This document shows, one piece after another, positions 28,049 through 37,406 of a stretch of 64,000 nucleotides of DNA. How positions within the stretch are numbered: position 1 is the stretch's first letter; each line of letters begins with the position of its first letter. The notes beneath the pieces are model-generated. The model did no database searches. It saw nothing but the letters and a program-made list of their open reading frames with translations, and was not told the DNA's origin. This stretch comes from Alphaproteobacteria bacterium. GTDB lineage: Bacteria; Pseudomonadota; Alphaproteobacteria; Sphingomonadales; Emcibacteraceae. The position numbers were made by a program, and so were the translations under genes. Location: assembly GCA_020446675.1 (NCBI GenBank), contig JAGREE010000009.1:116029-180028 (forward strand). Reading direction: 5' to 3'.

Positions 28049-28875
28049 AAATTGCTGGGGTTGTCGGCGATCCTATCTCGCATAGTCTTTCGCCCAAACT
28101 TCATGGGTATTGGCTTAAAAAATATGGCATCAAAGGTGATTATACGGCTTTTCATGTTGCTGCCAATGAGCTTGCAGATTTTATCGACCGGCTAAAGAAA
28201 AATAACATAAAAGGGGTTAATATTACGGTCCCTCATAAGGAAAATGTCCTCAAACTTGTTGATAAGGTTGATGATGTTGCTGCAAAAATAGGGGCAGTTA
28301 ATACGGTTTATTTTGATGATGATGGTAATTTGCTTGGCACAAATACGGATGGGTATGGTTTTTTAACTCATCTTAAACAATCGGTAAAAGGATGGCATTC
28401 AAATAAAGGACCAACAGTTATTATCGGTGCGGGCGGCGCGGCGCGGGCTGTTCTTATGAGCCTTCTTGATGATGGGGCACCGGAAATACGTATAACCAAC
28501 AGAACTTTGTCCCGGGCGCAGGCGTTAGCAACAGAAGTTGGTGATAAAAGAATTAAGGTTATACCATGGGAAGAACGCGAAAAGGCCTTAAAAGATGCAC
28601 AGTTGCTGGTCAATGTCACCACATTGGGGATGACGGGTCAACCTGCCCTTGATTTAACACTTGATCAGCTACCAAAACAGGCGGTGGTCTATGATATTGT
28701 GTATAATCCGCTTGAAACAGATCTTTTAAAAAAAGCAAAAGAGCGTGGCAATGTCACTGTTGATGGCCTTGGCATGCTCCTTCATCAGGCCGTACCGGGA
28801 TTTCAGGCGTGGTTTGGAATCCGGCCGGAAGTGGATGACGGGCTTAAACACTATTTGTTAAAGGCAATTTCATGA
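28030..28875 (+). CDS. aroE: Shikimate dehydrogenase (NADP+)
   Basis: A 281-residue enzyme reducing 3-dehydroshikimate to shikimate in aromatic amino acid synthesis. Substrate-binding SHSLSPKLHG is near residues 17-26, the catalytic Lys is in NITVPHKE, and the NADP loop is GAGGAARAV. The start is GTG at 28030, inside the end of ppsR; the start preserves the family N-terminus (IKIAGVVGDPISHSLS). In many alphaproteobacteria a maf gene separates ppsR and aroE; it is absent here. Confidence 0.96.
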   Translation: MSEKEIKIAGVVGDPISHSLSPKLHGYWLKKYGIKGDYTAFHVAANELADFIDRLKKNNIKGVNITVPHKENVLKLVDKVDDVAAKIGAVNTVYFDDDGNLLGTNTDGYGFLTHLKQSVKGWHSNKGPTVIIGAGGAARAVLMSLLDDGAPEIRITNRTLSRAQALATEVGDKRIKVIPWEEREKALKDAQLLVNVTTLGMTGQPALDLTLDQLPKQAVVYDIVYNPLETDLLKKAKERGNVTVDGLGMLLHQAVPGFQAWFGIRPEVDDGLKHYLLKAIS

Positions 28876-29459
28876 AAATTATCGGCCTGACCGGATCAAT
28901 AGGTATGGGTAAATCGGAAACGGCAAAAATTTTTGCTGAACAGGGGATTCCTGTGTTTGACAGTGATGCAACTGTACATAACCTGCTTGGTCCGGATGGT
29001 GCGGCGGTGGAAGCGGTGGAAGAAAAATTTCCCGGTGTTAAAGTTGATAATTATATTGACAGGAAACGTTTGGGGGATTTGGTGTTTGGTGATGAAGCCG
29101 CGCTCAGAGACCTGGAAAATATTTTACATCCTTTGGTGATAAAAGAGCGACAGACATTTCTGGAAAATTCAAAGTCAGACATTATCGTTTTTGATATTCC
29201 GCTTCTTTTTGAAAAAAACTACCAGGATCAATGTGATTTTATTGTTGTTGTTAGTGCTCCGTTTAAAATTCAGAAAGAGAGGGTGCTAAAGCGCCCCGGA
29301 ATGAGCGAAGAACGGTTTATGGAAATTAATCAAAAACAGATGCCGGATGCAGAGAAACGAAAACGGGCTGATTTTATTATTCAAACGGATAAAGGTTTGT
29401 CCTATGCTAAAAAACAGGTAACGGAAATTATAAAGAATATCAGGAAATTCGATGCGTGA
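28872..29459 (+). CDS. coaE: Dephospho-CoA kinase
   Basis: A 195-residue P-loop kinase performing the last step of coenzyme A synthesis. Walker A is GLTGSIGMGKSE at residues 5-16, followed by DSDATVHNLL and the lid-region arginines (LKRPGMSEERF). The start overlaps the aroE stop (ATGA at 28872-28875), indicating coupling. Its own end overlaps dnaQ by 8 bases. Confidence 0.96.
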   Translation: MKIIGLTGSIGMGKSETAKIFAEQGIPVFDSDATVHNLLGPDGAAVEAVEEKFPGVKVDNYIDRKRLGDLVFGDEAALRDLENILHPLVIKERQTFLENSKSDIIVFDIPLLFEKNYQDQCDFIVVVSAPFKIQKERVLKRPGMSEERFMEINQKQMPDAEKRKRADFIIQTDKGLSYAKKQVTEIIKNIRKFDA

Positions 29460-30126
29460 AGTTGTGTTTGATACTGAAACCACAGGATTTGACCCTTTTA
29501 ACGGTGACCGGATTGTTGAAATCGGCTGTGTCGTCGTTGAAGACTATATTCCAACCGGTGAAGTCTATCATGTCTATATTAATCCGGAACGGGATATGCC
29601 CGCTGCGGCTGAACAGGTTCATGGTCTAAGTGCAGAGTTTCTAAAAAACCACCCGACATTCAGTGAAATTGTTGCTGATTTCAGGGATTTTTGTGGTGAT
29701 ATGAATTTGGTGGCCCATAATGCTGAATTTGATATGAAGTTTATCAATTGGGAAATGGAAAATCTTGGATTTCCGCCTTATCCGGCTAGCCGTTCTATAG
29801 ATACTCTCGCAATTTCCAGACGCAAGTTTCCAGGCGCAAACAATACGCTCGATGCCCTTTGTAAACGGTTTTCTATAGATAACTCAAACCGTGTAAAACA
29901 CGGGGCGCTTCTTGATGCTGAGCTTCTTGCAGAAGTTTATCTTGAACTAATGGGCGGCCGGCAAACCGGCCTTGGTCTTGTTCCTGACGATAAAAAACCG
30001 GAAGTTCAGACAAGTGATGCTATGCAAAATCGCCTTTTTCGGGAACCACGGCCACACAGTGCCAGCGATCTTGAACTGGAGAGACATAAAGCGTTTATCA
30101 AGAAAATTGAAAATTCACTTTGGTAA
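29452..30126 (+). CDS. dnaQ: DNA polymerase III epsilon subunit (proofreading exonuclease)
   Basis: A 224-residue DEDDh 3'-5' exonuclease that proofreads for the replicative polymerase. Exo I is VFDTETTGFD with D7 and E9, Exo II contains LVAHNAEFD, and Exo III is KHGALLDAELLAEVY with the conserved His and Asp. The C-terminal extension after residue 190 would bind the alpha subunit. It ends the ppsR-aroE-coaE-dnaQ unit and is followed by a strong hairpin. Confidence 0.96.
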   Translation: MREVVFDTETTGFDPFNGDRIVEIGCVVVEDYIPTGEVYHVYINPERDMPAAAEQVHGLSAEFLKNHPTFSEIVADFRDFCGDMNLVAHNAEFDMKFINWEMENLGFPPYPASRSIDTLAISRRKFPGANNTLDALCKRFSIDNSNRVKHGALLDAELLAEVYLELMGGRQTGLGLVPDDKKPEVQTSDAMQNRLFREPRPHSASDLELERHKAFIKKIENSLW

Positions 30127-30141
30127 AATAAGAATTTTAAA

Positions 30142-30170
30142 TAAAAAGGCTCTCAATTTTGAGAGCCTTA
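30142..30170. terminator. Hairpin terminator between convergent dnaQ and secB
   Basis: A perfect inverted repeat with 11-base arms (30146-30156 and 30159-30169, core AAGGCTCTCAA/TTGAGAGCCTT) and a 2-base centre. On the minus strand it is followed by a T-rich stretch (complement of 30141-30147), so it should stop secB transcription best; plus-strand termination of dnaQ is possible but lacks a long U run. Confidence 0.85.
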
Positions 30171-30194
30171 AATCAGATTTAATAAATTCAGCGG

Positions 30195-30710
30195 TTAGTT
30201 AACAACAACGTCGTCTTCGCTTTTTTTACCTTTTTTTGCAGCGGCCTGCTGCAGTTGCTGATGATAAAGCCCTGCAAAATCAATCGGCTCAAGCATTAGT
30301 GGTGGGAAACCACCATCCCGGGTTACATCAGAAAGTATGCGGCGGGCATAGGGGAATGTCTGACGTGGTGCTTCAACCATCAAAAATCCTTGTAGCTGCT
30401 CTTCAGGAAGGTTTTTAATTCCAAACAGTCCGGAATAAAGAAGTTCTGCAACAAAAGCTGTTTCATCACCTGATTTGGCTGTTGCTGTTATTTTCAAATC
30501 CACTTCATAAATATCTTCTGCAACCTGCTGTGCATTAAGATTTACATTTATATTCATCGATGGCTTTTCTGTAGCAAGCTTCTGGATGGTTTGTGCCGGT
30601 GTCGGGTTTTCAAATGAAAGATCCTTTATATACTGGCCCAAAATGCTGATTTGGATTTCTTCAGAATTTCCTTCGTTGGAAACTTCATTGTTTTCATTAG
30701 TATCTGACAT
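30195..30710 (-). CDS. secB: Protein-export chaperone SecB
   Basis: A 171-residue cytosolic tetrameric chaperone that keeps preproteins unfolded and hands them to SecA. Recognisable family blocks are LGQYIKDLSFENPTP near residue 26 and LLYSGLFGIKNLPEEQLQ near 110-125, then PYARRILSDVTRDGGFPPLMLEPIDF (read in parts). The Ser/Glu/Asn-rich N-terminal extension and Lys-rich tail are low complexity. It is convergent with dnaQ across a hairpin. Confidence 0.96.
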   Translation of the reverse strand: MSDTNENNEVSNEGNSEEIQISILGQYIKDLSFENPTPAQTIQKLATEKPSMNINVNLNAQQVAEDIYEVDLKITATAKSGDETAFVAELLYSGLFGIKNLPEEQLQGFLMVEAPRQTFPYARRILSDVTRDGGFPPLMLEPIDFAGLYHQQLQQAAAKKGKKSEDDVVVN

Positions 30711-30830
30711 ATTGCCTTTTCCTGATTTTTAGTCGCAAATTTATTCAGTCTGCTATCATGGTTTTGAATTATTAACAAGTAATTCTATTTGAAAAGTTAA
30801 ATTGTAGCCTTATTTTCTTCAAAAAAGTGA

Positions 30831-31319
30831 TTAAGCGGACGTATCATTATCCTTGTTTTCTCTATCAATTTTTTTTCTTTCGGGTTCATTTTCATCCGTT
30901 TCCTCAAATTCACCGTCAAGGATGATCCCGCCTCTGAACGATGATCGCGGACGATTCTGATAGGATCTGTGCCCTGCATTAATGAGCATTTTCCCAAGCA
31001 TGGATCGAACCGGGGCAATGGCGAGAAGTACGGCAATAGTATCTGTTATAAAACCAGGCAATAAAAAGAAAAAGCCGGCTATTGCCAGAAAAAAGCCATG
31101 AATAAGTTCGGAAACAGGACTTTCACCGCGATCAACTGTATTCTTCAGATTTTTCAGGACTTCTATTCCTTCCTGTCGGATTATAAAAATGCCGAGTATG
31201 GCAGTCAGGATTGTTAATGCCAGCGCTGTTACGCCGCCTATTTCTTTCGCCACCTCAACAAAAACAAGGAATTCCAGATAGGGAACTGCGATAATGGCGA
31301 CTAAAAATAATAAAGGCAT
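30831..31319 (-). CDS. FxsA family membrane protein
   Basis: A 162-residue inner-membrane protein. It has three or four hydrophobic stretches (1-22, 27-45, 75-105) with the FxsA family features PYLEFLVFVEVA and FFFLLPGFITDTIAVLL, then a charged cytoplasmic tail rich in Glu, Asp and Arg. FxsA was named for suppressing F-plasmid exclusion of phage T7; its normal role is unclear. Position between secB and timA is typical of alphaproteobacteria. Confidence 0.9.
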   Translation of the reverse strand: MPLLFLVAIIAVPYLEFLVFVEVAKEIGGVTALALTILTAILGIFIIRQEGIEVLKNLKNTVDRGESPVSELIHGFFLAIAGFFFLLPGFITDTIAVLLAIAPVRSMLGKMLINAGHRSYQNRPRSSFRGGIILDGEFEETDENEPERKKIDRENKDNDTSA

Positions 31320-31452
31320 TTATTGTCCAAATGGTTGAAATATCTATTCATAATATATACATCATGTTCTATCTAATATAGTATTAAATTTTGCGTATCA
31401 AAGAGTCGGCGGAAAATTTATATAAACACGGAAAGAGTTTTTAGGAAATCAG

Positions 31453-32160
31453 ATGGATGACAATCTATTTTTAATTATCATGGCTTTTGTTGCAGGGTTC
31501 ATCATTTTGCAACTTCGACGCACATTGGGGCGTCGCGATGGCTATGACGGTAAAGATGAAAGGTCCTCTGATCATTCGATTGTTGAAAAAGGCCCTTCAA
31601 AAAGAAAGCTGGCAGAGAATGTTGTGCCGCTGAAAGGCGGGGTTAAACAACAGGATCCGGCACAGGAGAAATCCGCTTCTGCCAAAGATATTGGTGTTGC
31701 TAAGTCTTCCCCGTTTTACAATACACTTGAGAAAATAAATTCATATGACCGGAATTTTACCCTTCCCTATTTTATTGATGGCGCTGAATATGCTTATGGC
31801 ATGATCCTTAATGCCTTCTGGGAAGGGGACATCAAAACATTAAGAACCTTTTTAAGCCGGGATGTTTTTAATGAATTTGAAGAAGCCATTAAAGCCATGA
31901 AAAATGAAGGGCAGCATTTTGAAAATTCACTAAAGGATATTGAAAAAATTGAATTGGTGGATGCCAGCATTGAAGGAACAATGGCAGAGCTTACACTTCG
32001 TTTTGAAAGTCATATGTCAATTGCCAAAAAGGATTCGGACGGAAATATTATTGATGGGGACCCCGAGAAGATTATTCCTGTGATAGATATTTGGACATTT
32101 TGCCGCGATGTGAAGCGTGGTGATCCGAACTGGACACTGGTTTCAACGAGCGATGAATAG
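31453..32160 (+). CDS. Tim44/TimA family protein
   Basis: A 235-residue protein with an N-terminal transmembrane anchor (residues 3-20, LFLIIMAFVAGFIILQL), a charged linker (20-95) and a C-terminal Tim44-like domain (about 100-232) with the block EGDIKTLRTFLSRDVFNEFEEAI and the ending FCRDVKRGDPNWTLVST, read in parts. Bacterial TimA is related to mitochondrial Tim44 and sits at the inner membrane. It is 22 bases before mltA and is probably in one operon with mltA and smr. Confidence 0.92.
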   Translation: MDDNLFLIIMAFVAGFIILQLRRTLGRRDGYDGKDERSSDHSIVEKGPSKRKLAENVVPLKGGVKQQDPAQEKSASAKDIGVAKSSPFYNTLEKINSYDRNFTLPYFIDGAEYAYGMILNAFWEGDIKTLRTFLSRDVFNEFEEAIKAMKNEGQHFENSLKDIEKIELVDASIEGTMAELTLRFESHMSIAKKDSDGNIIDGDPEKIIPVIDIWTFCRDVKRGDPNWTLVSTSDE

Positions 32161-32182
32161 AGTTTAATCCGGAGCAGAAAAA

Positions 32183-33388
32183 GTGACGTTACGAAATATT
32201 TCGGCTATTTTCCTGCTGTTTGGAATATTTCTCATTGCTCTTTACTTTTTGACCGTACCCGAAGAAAAGCAAGAAGTGGCCAATTTTGAATCAGTCAGTT
32301 TTCAAAATATTGACGGTTGGCAAAAGGATGATTTGGGCAAAGCCCTTGAAGCATTTAAAATTTCATGTGACCGACTGCTTGATTTCCCGGATGAGCGCTC
32401 GTTTGGCGCGTTTGGAACGGCTCTTGACTGGAAAAGCATCTGTCGTGCTTCTCTTGAGATTGATCCTGTAGCAGCCAGGAGGTTTTTTGAAAACCGATTT
32501 ACGGCACTCAGATTTTTTGGTGAAGAACCGGGGCTTTTTACCGGTTATTATGCACCACTTTATAAAGGCTCAAGGGTTAAAAGCGACAAGTTTAGCACAC
32601 CTCTTTATATGGTGCCGGAAGATCTGCAGAATATTGATCTTGGCGATTTTGATGAAAGTCTTAAAGGCAGATCGATCATTGGAGAGGTAAGAGAGAATAA
32701 ATTCGTTCCCTATAAAGACCGAGAAGCTATAGACCGCGGTGCTCTTGAGAATAAGGGGTTGGAACTGGTCTGGCTTGAAAAACCGGAAGAAAGCTTTTTT
32801 CTGCAAATTCAGGGGTCGGGATTTATTGAGCTTGAAGATGGTGAAATTTTTCATGTGGGCTATGCTGAAAAGAATGGCCGTCCTTACCGAGCCATAGGCA
32901 GGTTCCTGATCGAAAGTGGTGATATTGCCAGAGAGGATATGTCCCTGCAGGCAATTAGGCGGTGGATGGATGAAAACCCTGAGCAATCGAAGCAGCTAAT
33001 GTGGAAAAATCCCTCTTATGTATTTTTCAGAAAAAGGGATGGTGATAAACCCATCGGCAGTCTTGGTGTTGGTCTAACCCCGGGTCGCTCACTCGCTGTT
33101 GACAGAAGTTATATTCCGCTTGGGGTTCCTTTATGGCTTCAAACCTTTCAGGAAATGTCATCTGATGAAGGTGAAATTATCAACATACCGGATCTGAACA
33201 GGCTGGTGGTTGCCCAGGATACGGGTGGGGCGATCAAAGGAAAAATCCGCGGCGATGTCTATTGGGGTATTGGTGATTTGGCTGAATTAAAAGCGGGGCC
33301 CATGAAAGATAAGGGGACTTATTTTATTCTGGTGCCCAATTCTCTTGTGCCTTCTCTCTTAAAAGGGACATCTGGAGACCCGTTATGA
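32183..33388 (+). CDS. mltA: Membrane-bound lytic murein transglycosylase A
   Basis: A 401-residue enzyme cleaving peptidoglycan glycan strands to 1,6-anhydroMurNAc products. An N-terminal hydrophobic segment (residues 4-25) serves as signal or anchor; I see no convincing lipobox, unlike E. coli MltA. The MltA domain contains GYYAPLYKGS and FFLQIQGSGFIEL; the 3D domain toward the C-terminus holds VGLTPGRSLAVD and the catalytic-Asp region VVAQDTGGAIKG. The start is GTG at 32183. The stop overlaps the next start (ATGA). Confidence 0.95.
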   Translation: MTLRNISAIFLLFGIFLIALYFLTVPEEKQEVANFESVSFQNIDGWQKDDLGKALEAFKISCDRLLDFPDERSFGAFGTALDWKSICRASLEIDPVAARRFFENRFTALRFFGEEPGLFTGYYAPLYKGSRVKSDKFSTPLYMVPEDLQNIDLGDFDESLKGRSIIGEVRENKFVPYKDREAIDRGALENKGLELVWLEKPEESFFLQIQGSGFIELEDGEIFHVGYAEKNGRPYRAIGRFLIESGDIAREDMSLQAIRRWMDENPEQSKQLMWKNPSYVFFRKRDGDKPIGSLGVGLTPGRSLAVDRSYIPLGVPLWLQTFQEMSSDEGEIINIPDLNRLVVAQDTGGAIKGKIRGDVYWGIGDLAELKAGPMKDKGTYFILVPNSLVPSLLKGTSGDPL

Positions 33389-33942
33389 GAAGGCGCGATC
33401 TGACCAAAGATGAGAAGAGGCTATGGCAGATATATACACGCGATGTAACACCAACGGGTTCTGAAAAACCCGCAATATCGGAAGCAGAAGCGCCTGACAG
33501 GTATGATATTAAACTTCCCAGGAAAAAAGTTTTTAAAGAAAATCGCCCCCCATCAGTTTCAAATTTTGAAAGCCTAAAAAATAAAGACAGTAATTGGGGG
33601 AAGAAATTAAAACAGGGAAAAGTCAGGCCGGACGCAACAATTGATCTCCATGGATTAACCTGCGTTGAAGCACACGAGAGGCTGCTTCGTTATCTTGAAA
33701 AGGCACAAAATAATAATAAAAGAGTTGTGCTGATCATTACCGGAAAAGGCGGCCCAAAAAATAAAGCATATGAAGAAATCCGTTATAATGATTTCGAGAA
33801 CAGCCGTGGAGTGCTAAGAAGGGAGGTTCCGATGTGGCTTTCCGGCGGGGCAATGCGAAATATGATAATTTCATTTCAGGAAGCCCGGCAAGCAGACGGT
33901 GGCAACGGTGCCTTATATGTAGTATTGAAGAGAAAATCATGA
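33385..33942 (+). CDS. Smr/MutS2-type domain protein
   Basis: A 185-residue protein with a C-terminal Smr domain (about 85-183): motif TIDLHGLTCVEAHERLLRYL (residues 90-109), the GKGG loop (VVLIITGKGGPKN), and REVPMWLS before the last helix. The Smr fold is linked to nucleic-acid nicking or binding; the cellular role of stand-alone Smr proteins is uncertain. The N-terminal 80 residues are basic and low complexity. It overlaps mltA upstream and the XRE regulator downstream by 4 bases each. Confidence 0.93.
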   Translation: MRRRDLTKDEKRLWQIYTRDVTPTGSEKPAISEAEAPDRYDIKLPRKKVFKENRPPSVSNFESLKNKDSNWGKKLKQGKVRPDATIDLHGLTCVEAHERLLRYLEKAQNNNKRVVLIITGKGGPKNKAYEEIRYNDFENSRGVLRREVPMWLSGGAMRNMIISFQEARQADGGNGALYVVLKRKS

Positions 33943-34295
33943 CTCCATTTGGTGAAAAAGTTCGTGAACTCAGGAAAGAGAGAGGCATCAGCCAAAAACT
34001 GATGGCTAAAAAACTTGCTATCAGTCCGGCCTATCTGTCAGCACTGGAACATGGCCATCGGGGGAGACCATCCTGGCGTCTAATTCAGCAGATTATCAGC
34101 TTCTTTAACATTATTTGGGACGAAGCAGAAGAGCTTGAAAATCTTGCAAGATTGTCTCATCCACGAACAGTTGTGGACACTTCAGGGCTTAGTGCGCGGG
34201 CAACGGAACTCGTTAATCTTTTAAATCAGGATATCCGTGAATTGAGCGACGAAAAAATTGAAAAAATGCTCAAAATCATAAAAGAAGAACCTTAA
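33939..34295 (+). CDS. XRE-family helix-turn-helix regulator
   Basis: A 118-residue DNA-binding protein. The HTH_3 domain spans about residues 5-65: FGEKVRELRKERGISQKLMAKKL, then SPAYLSALEHGHRGRPSW. The C-terminal 45 residues form a helical tail without recognised domain. The ATG at 33939 overlaps the smr stop (ATGA), so it is translated from the same message as timA-mltA-smr. Its targets are unknown. An upstream in-frame codon at 33834 would read through the smr C-terminus in another frame and is rejected. Confidence 0.9.
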   Translation: MTPFGEKVRELRKERGISQKLMAKKLAISPAYLSALEHGHRGRPSWRLIQQIISFFNIIWDEAEELENLARLSHPRTVVDTSGLSARATELVNLLNQDIRELSDEKIEKMLKIIKEEP

Positions 34296-34359
34296 ATCAG
34301 CCGGTTTGGAGCTGAATGTCACACTAAAAATTACATTAATTACAATAGCCAAATAACCA

Positions 34360-35631
34360 TTATTCTGAAACGGGCGGATGAATTTTAATTTGTGTTATCT
34401 GGTTTCTTTTGCGTTTTAAAATTTCGAATTTGAAGCCGTCTTTTTCATAAATTTGACCGGGAAGCGGGATAATTTCTGCCTGATCAATTATATAGCCGGC
34501 AATGGTAATCGCATCTTCATCACTTAACTTCCAGTTAAACTGCCGGTTTAGATCTCTTATCGGCGTGGTGCCTTCGGCAACGATGACCCCTGATTTAAGA
34601 ATTCTGATATCACTGTTTATTTTATCGTGCTCGTCTTCGATTTCACCGACAATCTCTTCAAGAATATCTTCAAGTGTAATTACGCCCATTAAAGCACCAT
34701 ATTCATCAACCACAACAGCAAAATGAGCTTTTCTGGCCAGGAACATTTTAAGCTGATCCCTTAGGCTTGTGGTCTCCGGCACAAACCATGGGTCTTGCGC
34801 TATTTCCCTTAGTGTCTGATGATTAAGGTCGCCGTTATTCTGTCGCGTTATGCGCAGGACATCTTTTGCATGGATAACGCCAATAATATTATCCTGATCA
34901 TTTTCCCACATAGGCAGTCGAGTATGTGAACTGGTAACAATCTGCTTGATTATATCGTCAACATTATCCTGGACATTAATGGTTTCAACATTTTTACGGT
35001 GGACCATAACATCTTCCAGACTTATTTCATCCAGATCCAAAATGCCGGCAAGCATATCCTTATGCTCTTTGATGATACCACCTTCATGAGCCTGTAAATC
35101 AATAGCACCGCGAATTTCATCCTGTGGACTTAATACTTTCTGATTTTTTTCGGCCTTTACGCCAAGCAACCTTAAAGTGCGCCGCGCAATCAGTTGTATA
35201 AGGCGCACAATTGGAGCAAAAACTATGACGATGAAATTTACATAAGGCGCAACCCTGAGAGCCATTCTTTCGGGGTTTGAAATTGCGTAAGTTTTTGGCA
35301 TCACTTCAGCAAATATCAGGACAACGGCTGTCATAATAAATGTGGCATAAACGACACCAATCTGGCCAAAAAGTTCGATAAAGAAATATGTGGCTAATGC
35401 TGATGCAAGAATATTAACAAGATTATTGCCCAGAAGAATTGCGCCGATCAGGCTTTCCGGATCAGAGATGAGTTTCTCCACAAGTGCAGCTTTTTCATTG
35501 CCCTCTTTGGACATTTTATGCATGCTGGAAGCAGACGTAGCCGTTAGTGAGGTTTCAGAGCCTGAAAAAAAACCTGAGAATATTATCAAAAAAATAATAA
35601 CGACCAGAGCAAGAATAAGTTCTATTTCCAT
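34360..35631 (-). CDS. HlyC/CorC-family transporter-associated protein (DUF21-CBS-CorC)
   Basis: A 423-residue membrane protein. An N-terminal DUF21 domain with about four membrane segments (residues 5-150; FSGFFSGSETSLTATS and LGNNLVNILASALATYFFI are typical) precedes two CBS repeats (about 205-325; TRLPMWENDQDNIIGVIHAKD, VVDEYGALMGVITLEDILEEIVGEI, read in parts) and a C-terminal CorC_HlyC domain. Relatives of YfjD/CorC are implicated in Mg2+ or Co2+ homeostasis; haemolysin activity is not implied. It lies 10 bases after aroB in the aroK-aroB-CBS run. Confidence 0.93.
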   Translation of the reverse strand: MEIELILALVVIIFLIIFSGFFSGSETSLTATSASSMHKMSKEGNEKAALVEKLISDPESLIGAILLGNNLVNILASALATYFFIELFGQIGVVYATFIMTAVVLIFAEVMPKTYAISNPERMALRVAPYVNFIVIVFAPIVRLIQLIARRTLRLLGVKAEKNQKVLSPQDEIRGAIDLQAHEGGIIKEHKDMLAGILDLDEISLEDVMVHRKNVETINVQDNVDDIIKQIVTSSHTRLPMWENDQDNIIGVIHAKDVLRITRQNNGDLNHQTLREIAQDPWFVPETTSLRDQLKMFLARKAHFAVVVDEYGALMGVITLEDILEEIVGEIEDEHDKINSDIRILKSGVIVAEGTTPIRDLNRQFNWKLSDEDAITIAGYIIDQAEIIPLPGQIYEKDGFKFEILKRKRNQITQIKIHPPVSE

Positions 35632-35641
35632 TGGGGTAGAT

Positions 35642-36751
35642 TTATCCTTTTAATGCATCCTTCAATAAAGATTTTACGGTTTCCATATTCACTTCATTTG
35701 AAAGAAAAGCTTTCCCTATCCCGGAGACAAGCACAAAAGTAAGCTTCCCGCCAGACATTTTTTTATCGCCCTGCATGTGTTTAAGCAAATTATCAACATT
35801 AAAATCAAATAATGAAATTGATTGAGCTGAAATATCATCGAAATGTTTCTTTACCCTTTCTACGTCGCTGGGCGGGCATAATCCCATCCGCTCGGATAAC
35901 TGAAAGGCCAGAATCATACCTATTGCAACTGCTTCCCCATGGTAAAGATCATCATTATATCCGTTTTCGGCTTCTAGCGCATGGCCAAATGTATGTCCCA
36001 GGTTTAACAGGGCCCGTGCGCCACTTTCTTTTTCATCCATACTGACGATTGCGGCTTTTGCCTCACAGCTTTTTTTTATGGCTTCCCGGCGCAGCGCGCG
36101 CATGCCCGTCTCTTCGCCGTCAATCAATGATCGTCCGTTTTTTTCCAGCCAGTTATAGAAGTCCGGATCATTAATAAATCCATATTTTACGATTTCTGCA
36201 TAACCGGCAATGATGTGGCGCTTTTCCAGTGTTTCAAGGGTCGTTACATCAATAAGGACAAGGCGGGGCTGATGAAAGGCCCCGATTAAATTTTTACCAT
36301 ATTTGCTGTTAATACCTGTTTTCCCGCCTACAGAGCTGTCAACCTGTGCCAGTAATGTGGTGGGTATCTGGATAAAATTAATACCACGGAGGTAAATGCT
36401 TGCGGCAAAACCCACCAGATCACCAATAACACCTCCGCCAAAGGCAATAATGGTATCACTGCGTTCAAGCCGCATTGACAGTAACTTATTGAGTAACGTT
36501 TCAAGATGATCAAATGATTTTGTCGCCTCTCCGGCAGGCAGAATAATCACGTCAAACTCAATCCCGCCCTTTTCAAGGCCGGCCCGCAGCCGGGCGAGCT
36601 GATGGATAGCAACATTTTCGTCTGTGATAATGACCGTTTTGGAACGTTTTAAATGCGGCCTGATATGGTCTGCCGCTGTATCGATAATATTTTCACCAAT
36701 CAGTATGTCGTAGCTTCTTGATCCCAGATCAACTGTCGTTTTTTGTATCAT
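35642..36751 (-). CDS. aroB: 3-dehydroquinate synthase
   Basis: A 369-residue NAD- and metal-dependent enzyme forming 3-dehydroquinate, step two of the shikimate pathway. The NAD loop GGGVIGDLVGFAAS and family blocks TTLLAQVDSSVGGKTGIN and LNLGHTFGHALE (metal-binding His) are intact. I set the start at 36751 (MIQKTTVDLG), which gives the family length; an in-frame codon at 36832 would sit deep inside aroK. The chosen start still overlaps the aroK end by 23 bases. Confidence 0.96.
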   Translation of the reverse strand: MIQKTTVDLGSRSYDILIGENIIDTAADHIRPHLKRSKTVIITDENVAIHQLARLRAGLEKGGIEFDVIILPAGEATKSFDHLETLLNKLLSMRLERSDTIIAFGGGVIGDLVGFAASIYLRGINFIQIPTTLLAQVDSSVGGKTGINSKYGKNLIGAFHQPRLVLIDVTTLETLEKRHIIAGYAEIVKYGFINDPDFYNWLEKNGRSLIDGEETGMRALRREAIKKSCEAKAAIVSMDEKESGARALLNLGHTFGHALEAENGYNDDLYHGEAVAIGMILAFQLSERMGLCPPSDVERVKKHFDDISAQSISLFDFNVDNLLKHMQGDKKMSGGKLTFVLVSGIGKAFLSNEVNMETVKSLLKDALKG

Positions 36752-37406
36752 TTTCTTTGCCTGTAGCGCTGGTTTTACGATTTGGTGATGGTTTATTCGT
36801 TCCGATGCGCTTTTGATATTTCTTTTTTTCAATAGCCAGATATTTATTCAGTTTCCATATTATATCGTTGACCACTTTATCATGGGGACCCTGCCCACTT
36901 TCAATAATTAAATGTGCTTCTTCATATATAGGATATCTTTCCTTGGTCAACTTTTGAAGAATTTCTTTTGGGTCGCCGGTTTTTAGGAGTGGCCGTGTAT
37001 CCCGCTTCGAAGTTCTTTCAACCAGAAGATCGACATCAACTTTAAGCCATATGACAATTGTCTTTTTTAATAATCGGCTTCTTGTTTTTTTATCCATAAA
37101 TGCGCCGCCCCCAGTACCTAGAACAATTTTTCTGTCTTCAGTAATTAGCCGGTTAATGACCCGGCGCTCTCCTTTTCTAAAATCCTCTTCGCCGAATTTC
37201 TCAAAAATCTCGCTCACTGTGTGGCCTGCGGCTTTTTCAATTTCGTGATCGCTGTCGACAAATTTAAGATGTAATCGCCGTGCAAGGCGAACACCGATTG
37301 TCGTCTTCCCGCTTCCCATAAGACCAACTAGCGATATACTCTTTCTAAGAGGATATCTCAATCGTGGCGCAAGGCTGTTTTTTCTTTTTCTTTTTATGTT
37401 ATTCAT
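36729..37406 (-). CDS. aroK: Shikimate kinase
   Basis: A 225-residue P-loop kinase phosphorylating shikimate. Walker A is GLMGSGKTTIG (about residues 28-38), the shikimate-binding DSDHEIE and GTGGGAF motifs follow, and the lid contains SKRDTRPLL. It is longer than the usual 170-190 residues: about 22 extra residues at the N-terminus (basic, a start at a later codon is not available) and a Lys/Asn/Ser-rich tail of about 30 residues that overlaps aroB. The tail is low complexity and probably dispensable. Confidence 0.95.
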   Translation of the reverse strand: MNNIKRKRKNSLAPRLRYPLRKSISLVGLMGSGKTTIGVRLARRLHLKFVDSDHEIEKAAGHTVSEIFEKFGEEDFRKGERRVINRLITEDRKIVLGTGGGAFMDKKTRSRLLKKTIVIWLKVDVDLLVERTSKRDTRPLLKTGDPKEILQKLTKERYPIYEEAHLIIESGQGPHDKVVNDIIWKLNKYLAIEKKKYQKRIGTNKPSPNRKTSATGKENDTKNDS

